NCBI GenBank assembly: GCA_001643675.2
Contig: LSRY02000030.1
Coordinates: 1,102,501-1,166,500 of the forward strand
DNA: 64,000 nucleotides
Direction of reading: 5' to 3'
DNA from: Monocercomonoides exilis
Lineage: Eukaryota > Preaxostyla > Oxymonadida > Polymastigidae
Position 1 is the stretch's first letter, and every line of letters starts with the position of its first letter. A model generated the notes under the pieces. The model had not been told where the DNA came from and searched no databases. It worked only from the letters and a program-made list of their open reading frames with translations. Positions 42,859 through 56,252 of this stretch are shown piece after piece. The translations under genes and the position numbers were made by a program.

Positions 42859-45414
42859 CTAATTCTTATTTGAAGAAACAGGTGCGAGCGTTACATTAAA
42901 AGAGCTTCCGCGAAGAGAAGAAAGCGAGAAAGTCATCGGCTGAGTCAAAGGATTTGCCTTCTTTTTACGAAATGTGTTTGAAGATCTGTTGAAAGACGAT
43001 GAACAATCATAATGATGAGAAGAATGTCCAGGAGGATGCACAGAACTTGTTTCAATTTGATGCAATTGAGAAGAATCAGTTGAGGAGCAGGGATTTTGAA
43101 TAGAGGAAAAACAGCTGTTGAAATCAGTCTGTTCAGAGCATGGAACAAAAGACGATGCAAATGGAAATCCAGGAGGAGGGCAAGAAAGTGGAGCATTGTC
43201 AAATTGAAATGGATCAGAATTATAAAAGTTAAACGATGGACATTCTGACTGCAAAGAAGCAGATGATGAAAAGGATGCATCAGGATAGGATTGAAATTGG
43301 GAAGGTTGACTAATTTCAGCTGAGGAGCAGTCAGCAGGAAAAAGAGATATGTCCTCTGATTCCCAAAAATTAGTTGAAAAATCATTTGAATGAAGCAGTT
43401 GCAAAGAAAATGTAGGTTCAAAAAATTGTGAATGGACAGTTTCTTCCTTTGGAGAAGACAAATATGTGTTTTGAGCAGATAGACGATCAGATGATGGCTG
43501 CAATGCAGAATGTGGAATGTCTAATATTTGATGCCCTTCAATGGCAGGCAGAGTTTGGCATTCATCTGATTCGACGAGTGGTTGAGGGAAGCAATTGATG
43601 TTTGTACCGACAAAAGGGAATGACGAAGGAGCGATGAAAGAAGAAAGATCAGATTCAAACATCATCTCATTCGAATCAAAAGATGTAGAAAAAAAATTAG
43701 GAGGAAGAGGAAGAGGAGGAGGAGTTGATAATGATGAAGGGCAAAAGCATTTATCTTTCAGCTCTTGTTTCAAGTTCTTCAGCAACCTTTTCTTTTTCTT
43801 CTCTTCTCTTATTGTCTCATAATAATTGAATTTTTCTTTTTCTGAAAATTCCTTCCTCTTCTCACTTTCCACAAGCTTTCTCTCTTTCTTTTTGATTTTT
43901 TCCTGAAGTCTTTCAATTTCACCAGTTCTGTCTTCCGCTTCTTCTTCTTCTTCTCCTCCTTCTCTTCTTCCTTCTCCCTCCAAACGCCTCAGTATCTCCT
44001 TCATTTCTTCCAACGTCGCCTTCTTTCTTTTGCGGTGTGCCCATTCCTCTTCTTTCTTCTCCGCTTTCTCAACCAATCGTCTGCGCTCCGCTTCCCAAAG
44101 CATCTTTTCCTCTGCGCTGAAGAAAGAGAATTTATCTACCCATTTCCCGTAAAGTCTGAAGAACTTCTTCGCTTCCTTCAGCTGATCCCGCGTCAAACGT
44201 ATTCTCTGCTTCAGAAGAGCAGAATCTGAACTTTGAATGTCTTGAGTGACCTGCGCGTGATAATCAATGTCATTAATTGTATCACATCCTTCGTCAATCT
44301 CTTCATTGTCATTCATGTGCTCCTCTTCCATCATTTGCATTTGAGTGAGCTTTGTCAAAAACTCTTCGTCTTCTCTTCGCCATTTGACAGCCATTGCAAT
44401 CTGCCCTCTCATCGAATAGTCAGATTCTCTTCTTCCGTCTCTCTCGACTTCCACGTCAATCGCCAGTTTCGCACGATCCTTTTCGGTGGGCTCCCAATCG
44501 CATATCATTTGAATGAAGTCTGCTTCTTCTTCATCTTCAGCAACATCCTCTTTCTTTTCTTGTTTCTTCATTATATCATCTTCCGAATCAGCAAAAGAAG
44601 TAAAATACGATGCAGAATTTCCGATGCTTATTGTATTCTTTTCTGAAAAAATTGGGATATTTTCGAATTTGTCTTCAAAATCTCCAAGAGATGAATGTCT
44701 AAGAATGCAGTCATCCTTATTTGACATCTGACTAAACTTTGGCTCTCTTGAATCATTCACATGCAAATTTTTCTTTGACAACTCATTTGAAACTTTCTTT
44801 TTCATCTCCGAAAAGAAATTAAATCCTAAAATTGTATCAGTATCGTTTGAATCTGGTTTATTCATCCTCTCTTTATGATCAACAAATGAACAGACTTTTT
44901 GATTATGCAGCATAGACTCTTCACTTTCTTGTTCTTTGGAGTTAACAACTTCCGTATCTAATTTTATGAGTTGCAACTGATTCGTAGACTCGAATTCTGT
45001 TGCCTTTTTATAATTGGAATGCGAATTAAGCTTTGCTTGACCATGAGAAGAAAATGGCAGATCAGATTTTTCACTCGAAAAAGTCTTACAAATTAATTCA
45101 TTTTCAGATTCTGTACAAACGCCACAATTTTGTGATTTGCTTAAAAGTGATTTGTGCGATAAAGTTGTTGGTAAGATTAATGTATTGCATGAAGAATGAT
45201 TGTCAATATTTCCATCCTTTTTGACTGGCTCAATATGATGAATGTGATCGTTTTGCACTTCCTTTTCAAAATAAAATGGCAAAGACTGCCGAGATGTTAA
45301 TTCTTTGTACAAACCCTGAGATGATTGATAAAACGAGCTTGACAAAAAAGATGAAGAAACATTAACATTTCCAGAACTTGAATATGCACTTCTGCGTAAA
45401 CAACTTGAAATCAT
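42859..45414 (-). CDS. Charged coiled-coil protein with Ser/Gln/Pro-rich ends, unknown function
   Basis: A single open exon of 851 aa from the first ATG (MISSCLRRSAYSSSG); the frame is open about 48 bases further without another ATG. Stop TAG. The N-terminal 280 residues are Ser/Glu-rich. A compact segment near residues 290-400 (DFIQMICDWEPTEKDRAKL; RGQIAMAVKWRREDEEFL) looks folded and may be the functional part. Residues about 400-555 are a very charged coiled coil (DQLKEAKKFFRLYGKWVDKF, then Glu/Lys/Arg heptads). The C-terminal 290 residues are Ser/Pro/Phe-rich and disordered. I recognise no family. It is divergent from the TmcB-like gene, with 260 bp between starts. Confidence 0.65.
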   Translation of the reverse strand: MISSCLRRSAYSSSGNVNVSSSFLSSSFYQSSQGLYKELTSRQSLPFYFEKEVQNDHIHHIEPVKKDGNIDNHSSCNTLILPTTLSHKSLLSKSQNCGVCTESENELICKTFSSEKSDLPFSSHGQAKLNSHSNYKKATEFESTNQLQLIKLDTEVVNSKEQESEESMLHNQKVCSFVDHKERMNKPDSNDTDTILGFNFFSEMKKKVSNELSKKNLHVNDSREPKFSQMSNKDDCILRHSSLGDFEDKFENIPIFSEKNTISIGNSASYFTSFADSEDDIMKKQEKKEDVAEDEEEADFIQMICDWEPTEKDRAKLAIDVEVERDGRRESDYSMRGQIAMAVKWRREDEEFLTKLTQMQMMEEEHMNDNEEIDEGCDTINDIDYHAQVTQDIQSSDSALLKQRIRLTRDQLKEAKKFFRLYGKWVDKFSFFSAEEKMLWEAERRRLVEKAEKKEEEWAHRKRKKATLEEMKEILRRLEGEGRREGGEEEEEAEDRTGEIERLQEKIKKKERKLVESEKRKEFSEKEKFNYYETIREEKKKKRLLKNLKQELKDKCFCPSSLSTPPPLPLPPNFFSTSFDSNEMMFESDLSSFIAPSSFPFVGTNINCFPQPLVESDECQTLPAIEGHQILDIPHSALQPSSDRLSAQNTYLSSPKEETVHSQFFEPTFSLQLLHSNDFSTNFWESEDISLFPADCSSAEISQPSQFQSYPDASFSSSASLQSECPSFNFYNSDPFQFDNAPLSCPPPGFPFASSFVPCSEQTDFNSCFSSIQNPCSSTDSSQLHQIETSSVHPPGHSSHHYDCSSSFNRSSNTFRKKKANPLTQPMTFSLSSLRGSSFNVTLAPVSSNKN

Positions 45415-45674
45415 TGCGTAATTCTTATTGCTGCACTGCTCAATGATGAATATATTCCTCAAAAATCTATTTATTGATATGCTTTTCAGGATAAAGTGCA
45501 GTTGCGATTTAAGTTTGAAACTTCACCTCAATTTTGCTTGTAACAAATATAATCTTCTATTGAAGTTTCAAAAAATTTCCTTTTTAAAAAGTCAAGAAAC
45601 GATAATTGAGTTAAAATATTAAGAATTGTTTCAAATAATTTTATTATACATTATATGATCATTTAATAAAACTG

Positions 45675-48600
45675 ATGGATCAAGTGGACGAAGAACAGAG
45701 GTCTGTTAGTCGTTCAACAACAAGCTCTGCATCTACCAGAGGAACAGTCTCTGTTGTGAGATTTAGTGGATTTGATCAATGGTTTGGATTTATTTTGTAA
45801 ATGCCTCTCAGATTTTATTTTCTTTTTGTGAAGGATATATTCAAGTTTTTATCCTTTTCACAGGGTATGCTTTTAGCATTTTTTATTATTCGTTAAAAAC
45901 TTTTATTTTATAGGAAAAAAGGGCAGATAATGCCTTTCAAATATTGACAATTATTGTAATTGCACTTCAACTTGTAGGCATTTCTTTTCGAACTAATTTC
46001 TGGCCTATTTTTGGAGATGCAAGAATGTACTGCCATGACTTTTTTGCGTATGCTATTATTTTGTTTGTATCAACAAAATAAACACTTTTTCAATCAAAAA
46101 AATAGTTATCTTGATTTTTCTATATGTTGGAGTAGCGAAACATTTCATCTTGTTATGTTCATTCTCGTTACTGTACCATTTGTTATTACCATAATCGGCT
46201 ATGGAATAATTACTTTGATATCAAAAAAAGAAGGATTGATTGCTCAATGGTTCTGCAGATTAATTTATTTATTCGCCAATCTCGAAACAACAATTTTTTA
46301 CATCCCTACAATCAACGTTTATTTTGGTCAATATTCGTGTTTATTTGGTGATGATGCATTGACATGCAACGATGCATCTCACATTACGCTATTAATTTTT
46401 TCAAGTCTTTTTGGAGTTATTTTTGTCTCATTCGGTATTTTCTTTCGAACGTTTATGTTTGACTATGCATTAAACACAAAGAATTATTTTGCAACAATCA
46501 CTGGGATGGTGTATCTTCTGGCACAGGTGATGATTACCATCATGTCTATCAGCACGTCAGTTATCCACACGATTACTCAGAAGATCCCCGCTGTTAATTC
46601 AGCGATATGTGTTTTCTGCATATTCATATTTGAGGCGTACGTGTATGTGTGGCAGCCCTACTTCAAGCCGATGGGCAATGCGCTCTACATGTCCATCATG
46701 GGCGTGGCAATGGTGGTGTTTCTCTTCTCCTTTGTGGTTGATGCCGTGTTTGGGGAGATCACACTGAATACAACAGTCAGCCAGCTGAACGGCGGCATCG
46801 GAGCGATGGTTGGCGTGTGGGTTGCGCTTGTTGTTCTGATGGTTGCTGTTGGGCTGCTGCTATTCTGGCTGACAATGCGGAAGAGCAAGAACGAGTGGGC
46901 GATGAGAGAAGGAGAAGCCATCCCGATTCTGCACGGAAAGACAGACGACTTTACTGTTCTGTCAGACACCAACATGAAGATGTACGAGAAGAAGACAGCA
47001 GCATTGGCACTTGCAGGCATCGGAGGAGGAGGAGGAGGAGGAGGAGGAGGAGGAGGAGGAGGAGTAAGTGCTGGAGGAGGAGGAATAGCTGGCACGACTG
47101 GAATGGCAGGCGCATTCACAGCACTTTATTCATCTCCTCGTAATGTGCCCAGAAAAGGAGAGAAAAGCGGAGAGAAAGCAAACACCACCTTTGACGTGCC
47201 TTTGTCCTCGACGGCACTCCAATCGCAGTTAAAAAAGCTGCCTCTGACGATTTCAGTTGGCAGTCAGCATTCTTCCTATCCAAATGAACAGGCAAACACT
47301 CACCCACTCGCAGAGGCAGGCGAATGCGATGGCAATTCAGACACGCCTCTTCAGTCGTCCTTCCGCCGCACAAGTTCTGCCTTCCACCTCTCTTCCTTTG
47401 AGCCCCCTGTCACTCCAATGCCGCCCATCGCCCCGCTCCCTCTCGCAACGCCTTCGTCTGTCATTTCTGCCCCTTTCGCGGCCTCAAACACGCTTTCTGC
47501 TCGTTCTGCTTCTCCTCCCATTCAGCCATTCAACACAACTGCAACGGCAGCCTCAGCTCTTCCATCGGCTTCTTCTCCTTCTGCTTCATCATCATCATCA
47601 TCATCATCGTCGTCGTCGTCTTCTTCTTCTTCTTCTGTCATTTCAGCCATTTCGCCTGGTTTCCAACGATCCATCAACTCTTCTGTTTCATCACAGCCAT
47701 CTTCCTCTCTTTCCACATCAATCACTGCACCATTGAATACATCATCATCATCATCTTCTTCTTCCTCTTCCTCTTCCTCTTCTTCCCTCAATCATTCTTC
47801 ATTTCCCCCACAAATCTCTTCGGTACAAACAAAACAGACTCAACTTTCCTCTCCAAAAGTGCCTCTTTCTCCTCAACAGCAACAGCAGCCAAATGAGCAG
47901 AAAATAAAAAATTCCAATTCGCAGTCGAAACTGAGGCAGACATCGAACAAGATGAACATCACAGCCAGCCCACGCAATGCAATAAAGCAGAATGAACATC
48001 CAACACAAACACAAAATGGAATGACAAACATGCCAAATGCATCTGGAGTGTCTGGTGTGTCTAACATAACCACATCTCAACTGTCCCACAGATATCCCCC
48101 TTCTTCCTCGTATGTTCAAGGGATACGCACACAAAACCAACCTGGTCTGACTCCGCGTTCAGGCGAAGTTCTGCCTGCCTCTTCGACCACAACAGCTGCT
48201 GGCGTCTCTGTTAACTCTTCTTTGATGGCCTCCTCTTCTCCTTTGAATGCGCAGAGGACATTCACACCACGTGTGCCCAATCCGCTCACACCTTCAATCA
48301 CTTGCCCTACTCCTTCATACGGCCAGCCTGCTTTTCCTTTTTCTGCTTCTTCTTCCTCATCGTCATCTTCCTCCTCCTCTTCTCCTTCGTCTCTACCTCT
48401 CCCATCTGGTGCTGATTCAATCTCTCATTTCTCTTCCACATTCGACCAGCAATCTTCTTCACACCCAAAAAAGTGCACATCTCCTTCTCTCTTCCCCAAA
48501 TCCCGCTCTCCTCTCCCACCTCGCCAGCTGCCCCGCTACATCACCTCCTCTCAAGTGGAACACTCCCTCCGCTTTTTGTCATGCAGACACCTCGCAAAGA

Positions 48601-51600
48601 ACAGAGAAGTGCTCGCCTTTGCAGAGAAGCTCATCCGCCACGGCACAAAAAGATTTCCAGACTCGACCGACCTCTGGCTGATAGCAGCGCTTGTTCATCA
48701 CTACTTCACAGGGAACACATACAAATGTGCAGACAACCTGCGGAGTGCCAGGCAGTGCATCCCATACATTGTGCAGAGGTGGGTGGTGTATTCGATGATG
48801 CAGGATTTGGAGAGGAGAGGGATGGACGGCGCTGCCAATGCCACCACAACCACATCCAGCTCCACCGGAAGGGTGTACGGGGTGAGTGGGAGTGGGAGTG
48901 GGAGTGGAGGGAGTGGGCTGTGGAACTCGCTGGCGAGCTCGCGGAGTCACCACGCGTCGACTGATGATCTGGCGCATCTGGCAGGGATAAGCGAGGAAGG
49001 ATCGTCACTCGACGGGGGTGGGATGTCGATGCAGGCGTCTGTCTCTCTGAAGATGTCACTGGCGAATGCACACAAACACTACGAGATCTCAAAGGCCTTT
49101 CTGAAGCAGACGTACCAGCTGTGTCTGAAGGAGGTGTTCGACCTCAACCGCGTCATGCGCTTTCTCGACAAGGCAATCAAATACGAGCTGCTTGCACACA
49201 ACGAGCTGACTAAATTGCTAGCCACTCATCCTGACTCCACTCAGGTGCTGAGGACACTGGGGGTGCTTTTGAGGGACATCGATAGAGACGACGAAACAGC
49301 ACAGGCGCTGTTCATTCAGGCGAATCAGTTGGAAGAGGAGACTTTGTTTGGGAACACGGAAACAAACTCATTTGATATGCAGTCATTGCACAGTGAGATA
49401 CATGGAGGAGTTGGAGGAATAGGTGGAGGGATGGGAGGTGGAGGAGGAGGGAATGGGAAGAATGACTATTCAAGAGTGTCGCAGCAGTCGCAAGGGGCAG
49501 GGCAGAAGGGAGGGCAGCAGAATGCGGTGGATTCAAGGGCAAATGTGCTGCTGCTGAAGAAGAAGGCAGAAAAGAGAAAGAATAAACACAAAAAACATGG
49601 GGCGAAGAGAGCAGATGGGATGAGTACGATTTTGGAGAACGACAGTCTCAACAAGAAAGTGCTAGCACATTTTCTGCAGCTTCTGATAGCGATGATGCTG
49701 ATCATGCTGCTGGCGTGGACGCTGACGTTTGTGATGTGCATTGAGCGTTTCACTCAATCTTCGCTCACTCTGAACTTCGTGGCGTGTGCAGGAGACTTAA
49801 CATCCTTTATGAACATTGCGTATCTGAACTATCGCTACTACCTCCTCATCGACAACCCTCTGATCGACAAGAGCGGAGTGAAGTTTGTTCCTTCTGTCGA
49901 TTTGATCTGCAAAAGACTGCAATATTTCCAGAAGCTGATCTGCTCGCGGCTGGAGGAGATGTACGGACTGACTACAAACCAGAACGAGTTCGAAGCTTTG
50001 GAGCTTTCAACAGCAAATGTCATCTTCTGGCTGGACGATGGCTCTGTCCCGGCAGGTGAGCTGCCTGTTCGGTGGATGCTGCCGATCAGCTCGATGGAGC
50101 TGTTGACGTCGCTTCTGAACATCATCAACGACCAGTGGATCTTCCACGACCTGGCTGACCCCTACTACCCGAGCAACTGTCTCTATGTCTCCTCCAATCT
50201 GCCCATTCTGATGACAGAGCAGCTGAAGTCTGTTGCGCTGCTGGGCTCAGCAAATGCACGGAACACGACGACACTGCTGAAGACGATCAATATTGTGGCT
50301 GGGCTGAGTGTGACACTGCTGACAGGGCTAGTGGCGACTATGCAATATGTGGTGACGATCAAGAGGCTGAAGAAATCGCGAAGAGAAGTGTTTCTGTCGT
50401 TTGTGACGGCATCGAAGAAGTCCATTGCGAAAGTGAAGAAGCGGCTGGATGATGCAGACAGAGACCAGCTGGACACAGAAACAACATTCTCTTCGCTGAC
50501 AGGCACAAACACAAACACAAACACAAACACGAACACGAACACCCACCACTCAACTGAAGTGACGTCGATGCATGAGAAGTCAGACTCCGGACTGCATGCA
50601 CAGAGACACATGCAGCGAAAGCTGAGGAACGGTGTTGTGGACACGAGTGCCAATCCAGTGGAGTTTGTGAGTGTGAGTGGCAGCGACGAGACAGAGGCAC
50701 TTTTCGATGGAGAAGACGGTAGAGACGGGAGAGAAGATGGAAGAGACGAAGGAAACAGCACAGAAAGCGAGGCTGAAATGGGCTTTGGGTCATATCGCTC
50801 ACAATCGCAGACAATGTCACAGACACTCAGCCAACCTCTTTCGACGAATTCGCGTGGGGCACTTGGAAAGTACAATAACAGTGACAATAATATCAATAAC
50901 AACAACAACAATAACAATATGAATGATCACAGTTCATCGCATCTGACAGACAATTCACAGAATTGTGCTTTGGACAAGTCAGAAACATTGACAGCAGGTG
51001 AGATGATGTCGCCAACATCAGAAGGATATCTGCAGATGGGAGTGTATGAAGAGCGAGGGCTGGCTGGAGAGGAGGAAGAGGAGGAGAAGAAGATGCAGTC
51101 GCCATTGGCATTTCCTGGCTTTGAGGAAGAGATACTGATGAAGAGAGGGCGAAAGGGAAGCAAAGGAGTGCATGCGAATGGAGGAAGATACTCTGCTTCT
51201 GGTGATGATATTGATGCTGATGGAGATATTGATAGGCAGATGGGACAAGATGGAAGAATGAAACAAGGTGGATATTCCTATCAGCACAGCGATGGACAGC
51301 AGAAGGGGAAGATTGAAGGAGATTTGAGTGAAGAAGAGAAAAGAAGATGGTTGACGATGCGGTCAGAGATGAACGAGGAGATGTTGGGAGGAGAAAGAAG
51401 TGAGATGGGGAATGGTTATGAGAGAGAAAGAGAAAGAGAAGAGGAAGATGAGCAGAAGATGGAGAAGATGGAGCTGTGTTTGATGAGAGAGAATGATGAG
51501 TATGAAATGTCGATTGCAAACAGCCAGAAAAGAATGTGCAAAATGGAATTTGACAGAGCTGTCAAAATGAATGAGAAATTGAGGCAGATGCTGCTGGCAG

Positions 51601-54600
51601 AGGAGGAAGAGGAAAAAGCGATGGAAGAAAACGACCCGATTCGACTTTTGAGAAAAGGGCAGAAAGAACAACAACAAAGACAGATGAGACAAGAACAGCA
51701 AATGGAAGAGGAAAGAACGAAAATGGCATGGATGAATGAGGAAGAGAGAGAAGAAGAGAAAGGAGAAAGAGAGGAGGAGGAGGAAGAAGAAGAAGAAGAG
51801 AAGCCAATTCTGTTGTTTGACGATGAAAGCGAATGGGGAGCAGAAGAAGCAGTTGATGCCATGGCCCATCTGAATGAGACAAATCCCTTCAAATATCTTC
51901 TCTCGCCTCATCTTCTGCCCTCCCTCAACACTTCTTCTGATGCAACTTCTGCAGTCAACACAAAAACACTCACAAATGTTCGCTCTTTTCATCGCAATCA
52001 TTCTGTCACCACAGACTCATACAGCGAGCCCCTGCAGAAGGCAGAGAAAGAAGAGAAGATGATCCACCCGTCTGCCTCTGCCACTGTCATATCGACGTCT
52101 TCTGCTGTTCCCAATGAGCTGAACAGGAATGAAGAGAGGGAAGAGGATGTTTTGGTGGCATTTCCACATGTTTCGAATGGAAATGTGGATGAGACAGAAC
52201 AAAAGAAGAAGGAAGGAGAAGGAGAAGGAGAAGGAGAAAAAGAAGGAGAAAAAGAAGGAGACGAAGTGAGAAGGGTGGCAGAAGAAGAGAATGGAATGAA
52301 TGTGTTGGATGATAAGGAAGTGCGTGCAACGACAGCGAAAGGGAAGAAGAAGAAGAAAAAGAAGAAGAAGAAGAAGAAGGCGACAGAAGAGTCAGGGAAA
52401 TCAGATATGCCTCCAGTGACACCTGCAACGTTGGTGTCTTATTTCTCTGAAAAATCATTTGATGAAAAGAAATCGGAGCAAGAGAATAGAGAAGAAGGGG
52501 AAAGAGAAGGGGAAAGGGGAAGAAAAGGGGAGGAAGAAGGAGAAGGAGAGAAAGAAAGGATAAAAGAACTGAAAGACGAAAGTGAACAAAAGATGAAGAA
52601 AAAGAAGAATGCAAAACAAAATGCAACAGAAAAAATGCCAAATGAAATTGCACTTTCACCTTCTGAAAGCACAAAACAAGAAGGCAAAGAAGAAGGAGAA
52701 GAAGGAGAAGGAAGGAGGAGAAGGAAAGAAGAAACACCGAAAGCCAATTCGGATGAGAAAAGAGCGACAGAAAATGAGGAAAGTTCGAGTAAAGACAGCT
52801 TAAAACAGCTGAGTGACAGAACAGCAGCGTCACACTCAGAACATTCAGATGAGAAGAGAAAGAAGAGAGAGAAGAAGGAAGAAAAGAAGGAGGGGAAAGA
52901 AAGAAAGAGGAGGAGAAGAAGAAGTATTGAAGGAAAAGAGAAAGAGAAAGAGAAAGAAAGAGAAGAAGGAGATGATAACGATGATGATGAAGTGAATGAA
53001 GAGGCAGAAAAATCAAAAGAAAGAAGACGAAAGAGCAAAAGAAGAAGAAGAAGCGAATCGAAAAGAAGAGAAGATAAAAGCAAAAGAAGCAGAAAAAGCG
53101 AAAAATCGCCAAAAAGAAGGAGAAGAGAAGAGAATGAAAGCGAAGCAAAAGAAGAGAGAAAAGAAGAAGCAGAATCGAAAACAGAAGAAGAAGAAGAAGA
53201 AGAGAAACAAAAAGAGAAGAAGAAGAAAGAGAAGAAAGAGAAGAGGAAGAGTCAGTCGAAGAAAAGAACAAACCGAAGGCAGAATGAAGATGTTTCAAAG
53301 GCAGAGAAAGAAGAAAGACACCATCGAAGCCAAAGGAATAGAAAGAGAAGACATTCCAAACAGAACACACATTCTGACAGAAGGTCAGATGAAACATCAC
53401 ATTCTGCTAATTCCTCTTCTATTTCTCGTTCTTCACGCTCTCCTTCTCCTTCTTCTTCTGTTTCTCATTCATCTTATCGCTCGTCCTCCTCCTCTTTTTC
53501 TCGTTCATCCTCCTCTTCCTCTTCTTCTTTGTCTCATTCTCTTCGTCATCCTTCCTCCACCTGCCCCTCTCCCACCTCGTCTGCCTCACACAGAAATGAG
53601 ACATCAACAGACACAGAGCATATGCAGCCACTCTCATTCAACTCACTCGCCTTCAATCCTTCTCAGCTCGACCCACAAGTGCAGCTCCAGATGCAGATGC
53701 AGATGATGATGATGATGCAATACCAACAGAACGGAATGAACGGAATGAACGGCTCTCCTTTTGTTCCCCCACTCCCAGGTGCAAACATCGCTGCTGCCTC
53801 TGCCTCTGCCCCAAACACCTCTCTCCCTTCCTTCCGAACAGCCAGCGGGAGCATCCAGCCAATCGTCCGCTCTTTCTCAGCAACAGAACAGGACATTCTG
53901 AACAAACAGCGCCAATCAGCAGACACACAAGCAGCAGGCGTGCCTGTCCCGCCTTCCTCTTCTCTTTACTCCAACTACTCCACTTACACTGCCCCTCCCT
54001 CCTCTTTCATCCCCCCACAAGGCTCAAACACAGCCAACGGTGTCTATTTTGCATCGTCTGTGCCATCAACACCAGGAAGATTTGGAATATTCCCGCCGTT
54101 TATGCCAATACCCAGCACTTCCAATACAAACATGGCATCTCTCTCACCCGAAGAGAAGAAGATGATGCTTTCACAAATGTCATCATCATCATCTTCTTCA
54201 ACAACTTCTTCTTCGTCTTCTTCTTCTTCCACCCCACATAATCTCCAACTGCAGAACATCCAAAGCATTCAGAATGCTCCTTCCTCTGCCTCCTTCTCGT
54301 CTCCCCTCCTTTCTCCACACAGAACAGCCTCTCTGTCTCCTCAGATTGCACCGCCGGCGATGTTCCCTTCGCCCCGTGTGCCGTTGGGCACCCTCTCTCA
54401 TCCGATGGAGAAGTCGAAGTCTTGTCTTGCTGAAAGACAGCCGAGTCCGCTTCAGCAAGGCACAACAGCCAATCAGTCGTCGCTCATCACTTCTGCCTCT
54501 TCTTCTGCTTCCTCCACGGCATATTCTTCGTCTTCTGCTGGCTCCTCTTCCTCTCTCATTCACCAGCAGGGAGACAGCAACGAGAATGCAGTGGCGAAGA

Positions 54601-56252
54601 AGGCAGCGTATTTGGAGGAGGCTGAAAAGGCAGCGAAGGAGAAAGCAGAAGAGGAGAAAGAGGAGATGAAGGAGAAGATTGACAAGATGACCTCTTTCAT
54701 TCCATTCAGCTTTTATGTGCGTGTGGTGCTTGGGGTGGGCATAGTGTTTATTCTGTCTGCTGTCTATTATGCCTTCTCCACATTTGCAGTGGACGATGTC
54801 ATCAGCTCAAACGATGCTGTGTTCATGTCTGACTATCGTGCTGTGCTGATGGCGCAGATGGCATCAATCGCCATTTCTGTTGCCACTCCTTCCATTCTGT
54901 CTTATGAGAAGAGCGGGTTCAACGTGTCTTCGTCGACCAATCCTGTCTGGAGTGATCTGTCGCACATGTCCCACGATGTGCAGAAGATGCAGATGATCCT
55001 GTCGAAGCTGGTGACATTCTTCATCGGCGTCAACAGAAAAGTGAATGAAGGCGGAAATGCTTTTGCAGATGGCACAAAACTGACAGGCGACGAAGCACTC
55101 GACGCCTTCAGCACAACGCGCACTGTGAAAGAAGGCTCACCTTTTGTGTCTCTTTTGTATGGCACACAAACATGTCTGTGCGACAATCCAGAGGAATGCA
55201 GCATAAAAGACAGGTTGTATGGCATGGAAGGAACATACGCTGGACTGGAAGGGCTGATTGAGACAGCACTCTCACACATCATTGTCCTCTCAAACATCAC
55301 AATTCTCCCTAATTCTGCTGCAAACGATGCAAATTCTGACATTTCTGATGCCAATTCGCAGGAGAACTACCACACGACAGCAATGCGAGTGACGTTGAAT
55401 GCATCTGAAATCCAGTTCATCAACACAGGTGTCAACTTCGACATTTACGGAGGGCTGGACAAGTTCAACACGCAGATTGTGGAGATGCAGTCAGCCGCCC
55501 TTGTTCGCTACCGGACAATTCTCATTGTGCTCTTCATCATCGGCATCGTTGGCCTGTCTATTGGGGCATTCGTGTGTCTCTTCCCGACAAAGCCGCTGCT
55601 GGCAGACGTTGCCATCCACACGCTGAAGATCGAAGAACTTGACCCGAACAACGACTCCAGCAACGACGGGGTGATTGAGTGGAGCGAGCAGCACACGGCA
55701 GACCTGCCCCGCTTCGACAATGCGCATCAGAATGTGCTGGTGCTGGCGAGAGAACTGGCACAGGCAGCAGAGGAAGTGAGTGACTTGCACTTGGAAGGCT
55801 CAGAGGCGCGGCTGAAGATTGCATCAGCGCTGTCACCGCTGCTGATTGGGTTTATGTCAGTTCTGAATGACGAGGAAGGGCTGATGGCGAGGCTGAGAGT
55901 GATTGGGCGGCACGTGAAGATGCACCAGACAGAACACGTGGCAGTGCTGAAGGGGTTGCTGGAGGCTATTCATCAGATGGCGCTGGGGAAAGGGTCAGTG
56001 ACAGCTGTGCTGGAGCAGATCAACATGTGGGTGACGGAGCATGTGGCGCAGATGGACAAGGAGCTGGCGACGCTCATTTCAGGAAAGATGGAGAGCGAAG
56101 AGATAGACGGAGAGGTGGATCTGAAGGCAGGGCATATTCCAAGGTCGTATTTGGAGTATCTGGACTCAGACAATGCGAGCATGCAGGAGAAGACAGATCT
56201 GCACAAGCTGCATAGCCTGCTGCACATCAAGCAGCATTGGGAAGGATTGTAA
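45675..56252 (+). CDS. TmcB-like multi-membrane/TPR protein, four exons
   Basis: Exons are 45675-45796, 45834-45864 (31 nt), 45914-46047 and 46106-56252. Introns are 37, 49 and 58 bp, with exact frame closure; 3,477 aa, stop TAA. It opens MDQVDEEQRSVSRSTTSS, and an N-terminal block of several TM helices follows (residues about 45-380). Poly-Gly and Ser/Pro-rich linkers come next. A TPR-like helical region lies at about 914-1177 (HYEISKAFLKQTYQLCLKE; HNELTKLLATHPDSTQVLR). One TM pair (about 1280-1315 and 1479-1510) brackets a non-cytoplasmic domain. A very long Glu/Lys/Arg tract follows (about 1860-2530), then a second TM pair (about 2957-2990 and 3228-3257) around another non-cytoplasmic domain. 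The tail is helical. The layout fits the TmcB/TmcC-type proteins of ciliates and metamonads, some of which end in a nucleotide cyclase; none is seen here. A sensory role is inference. Confidence 0.75.

Noticed and set aside
45797-45811. A possible 15-bp intron at the start of the TmcB-like gene
   Set aside because: It would leave the following exon out of frame; the 37-bp intron to 45,833 with a 31-nt exon closes the frame.
52087-53400. A 437-residue Phe/Leu/Ser-rich minus-strand frame
   Set aside because: It is the complement of the Glu/Lys/Arg-rich tract of the TmcB-like protein and has no independent features.
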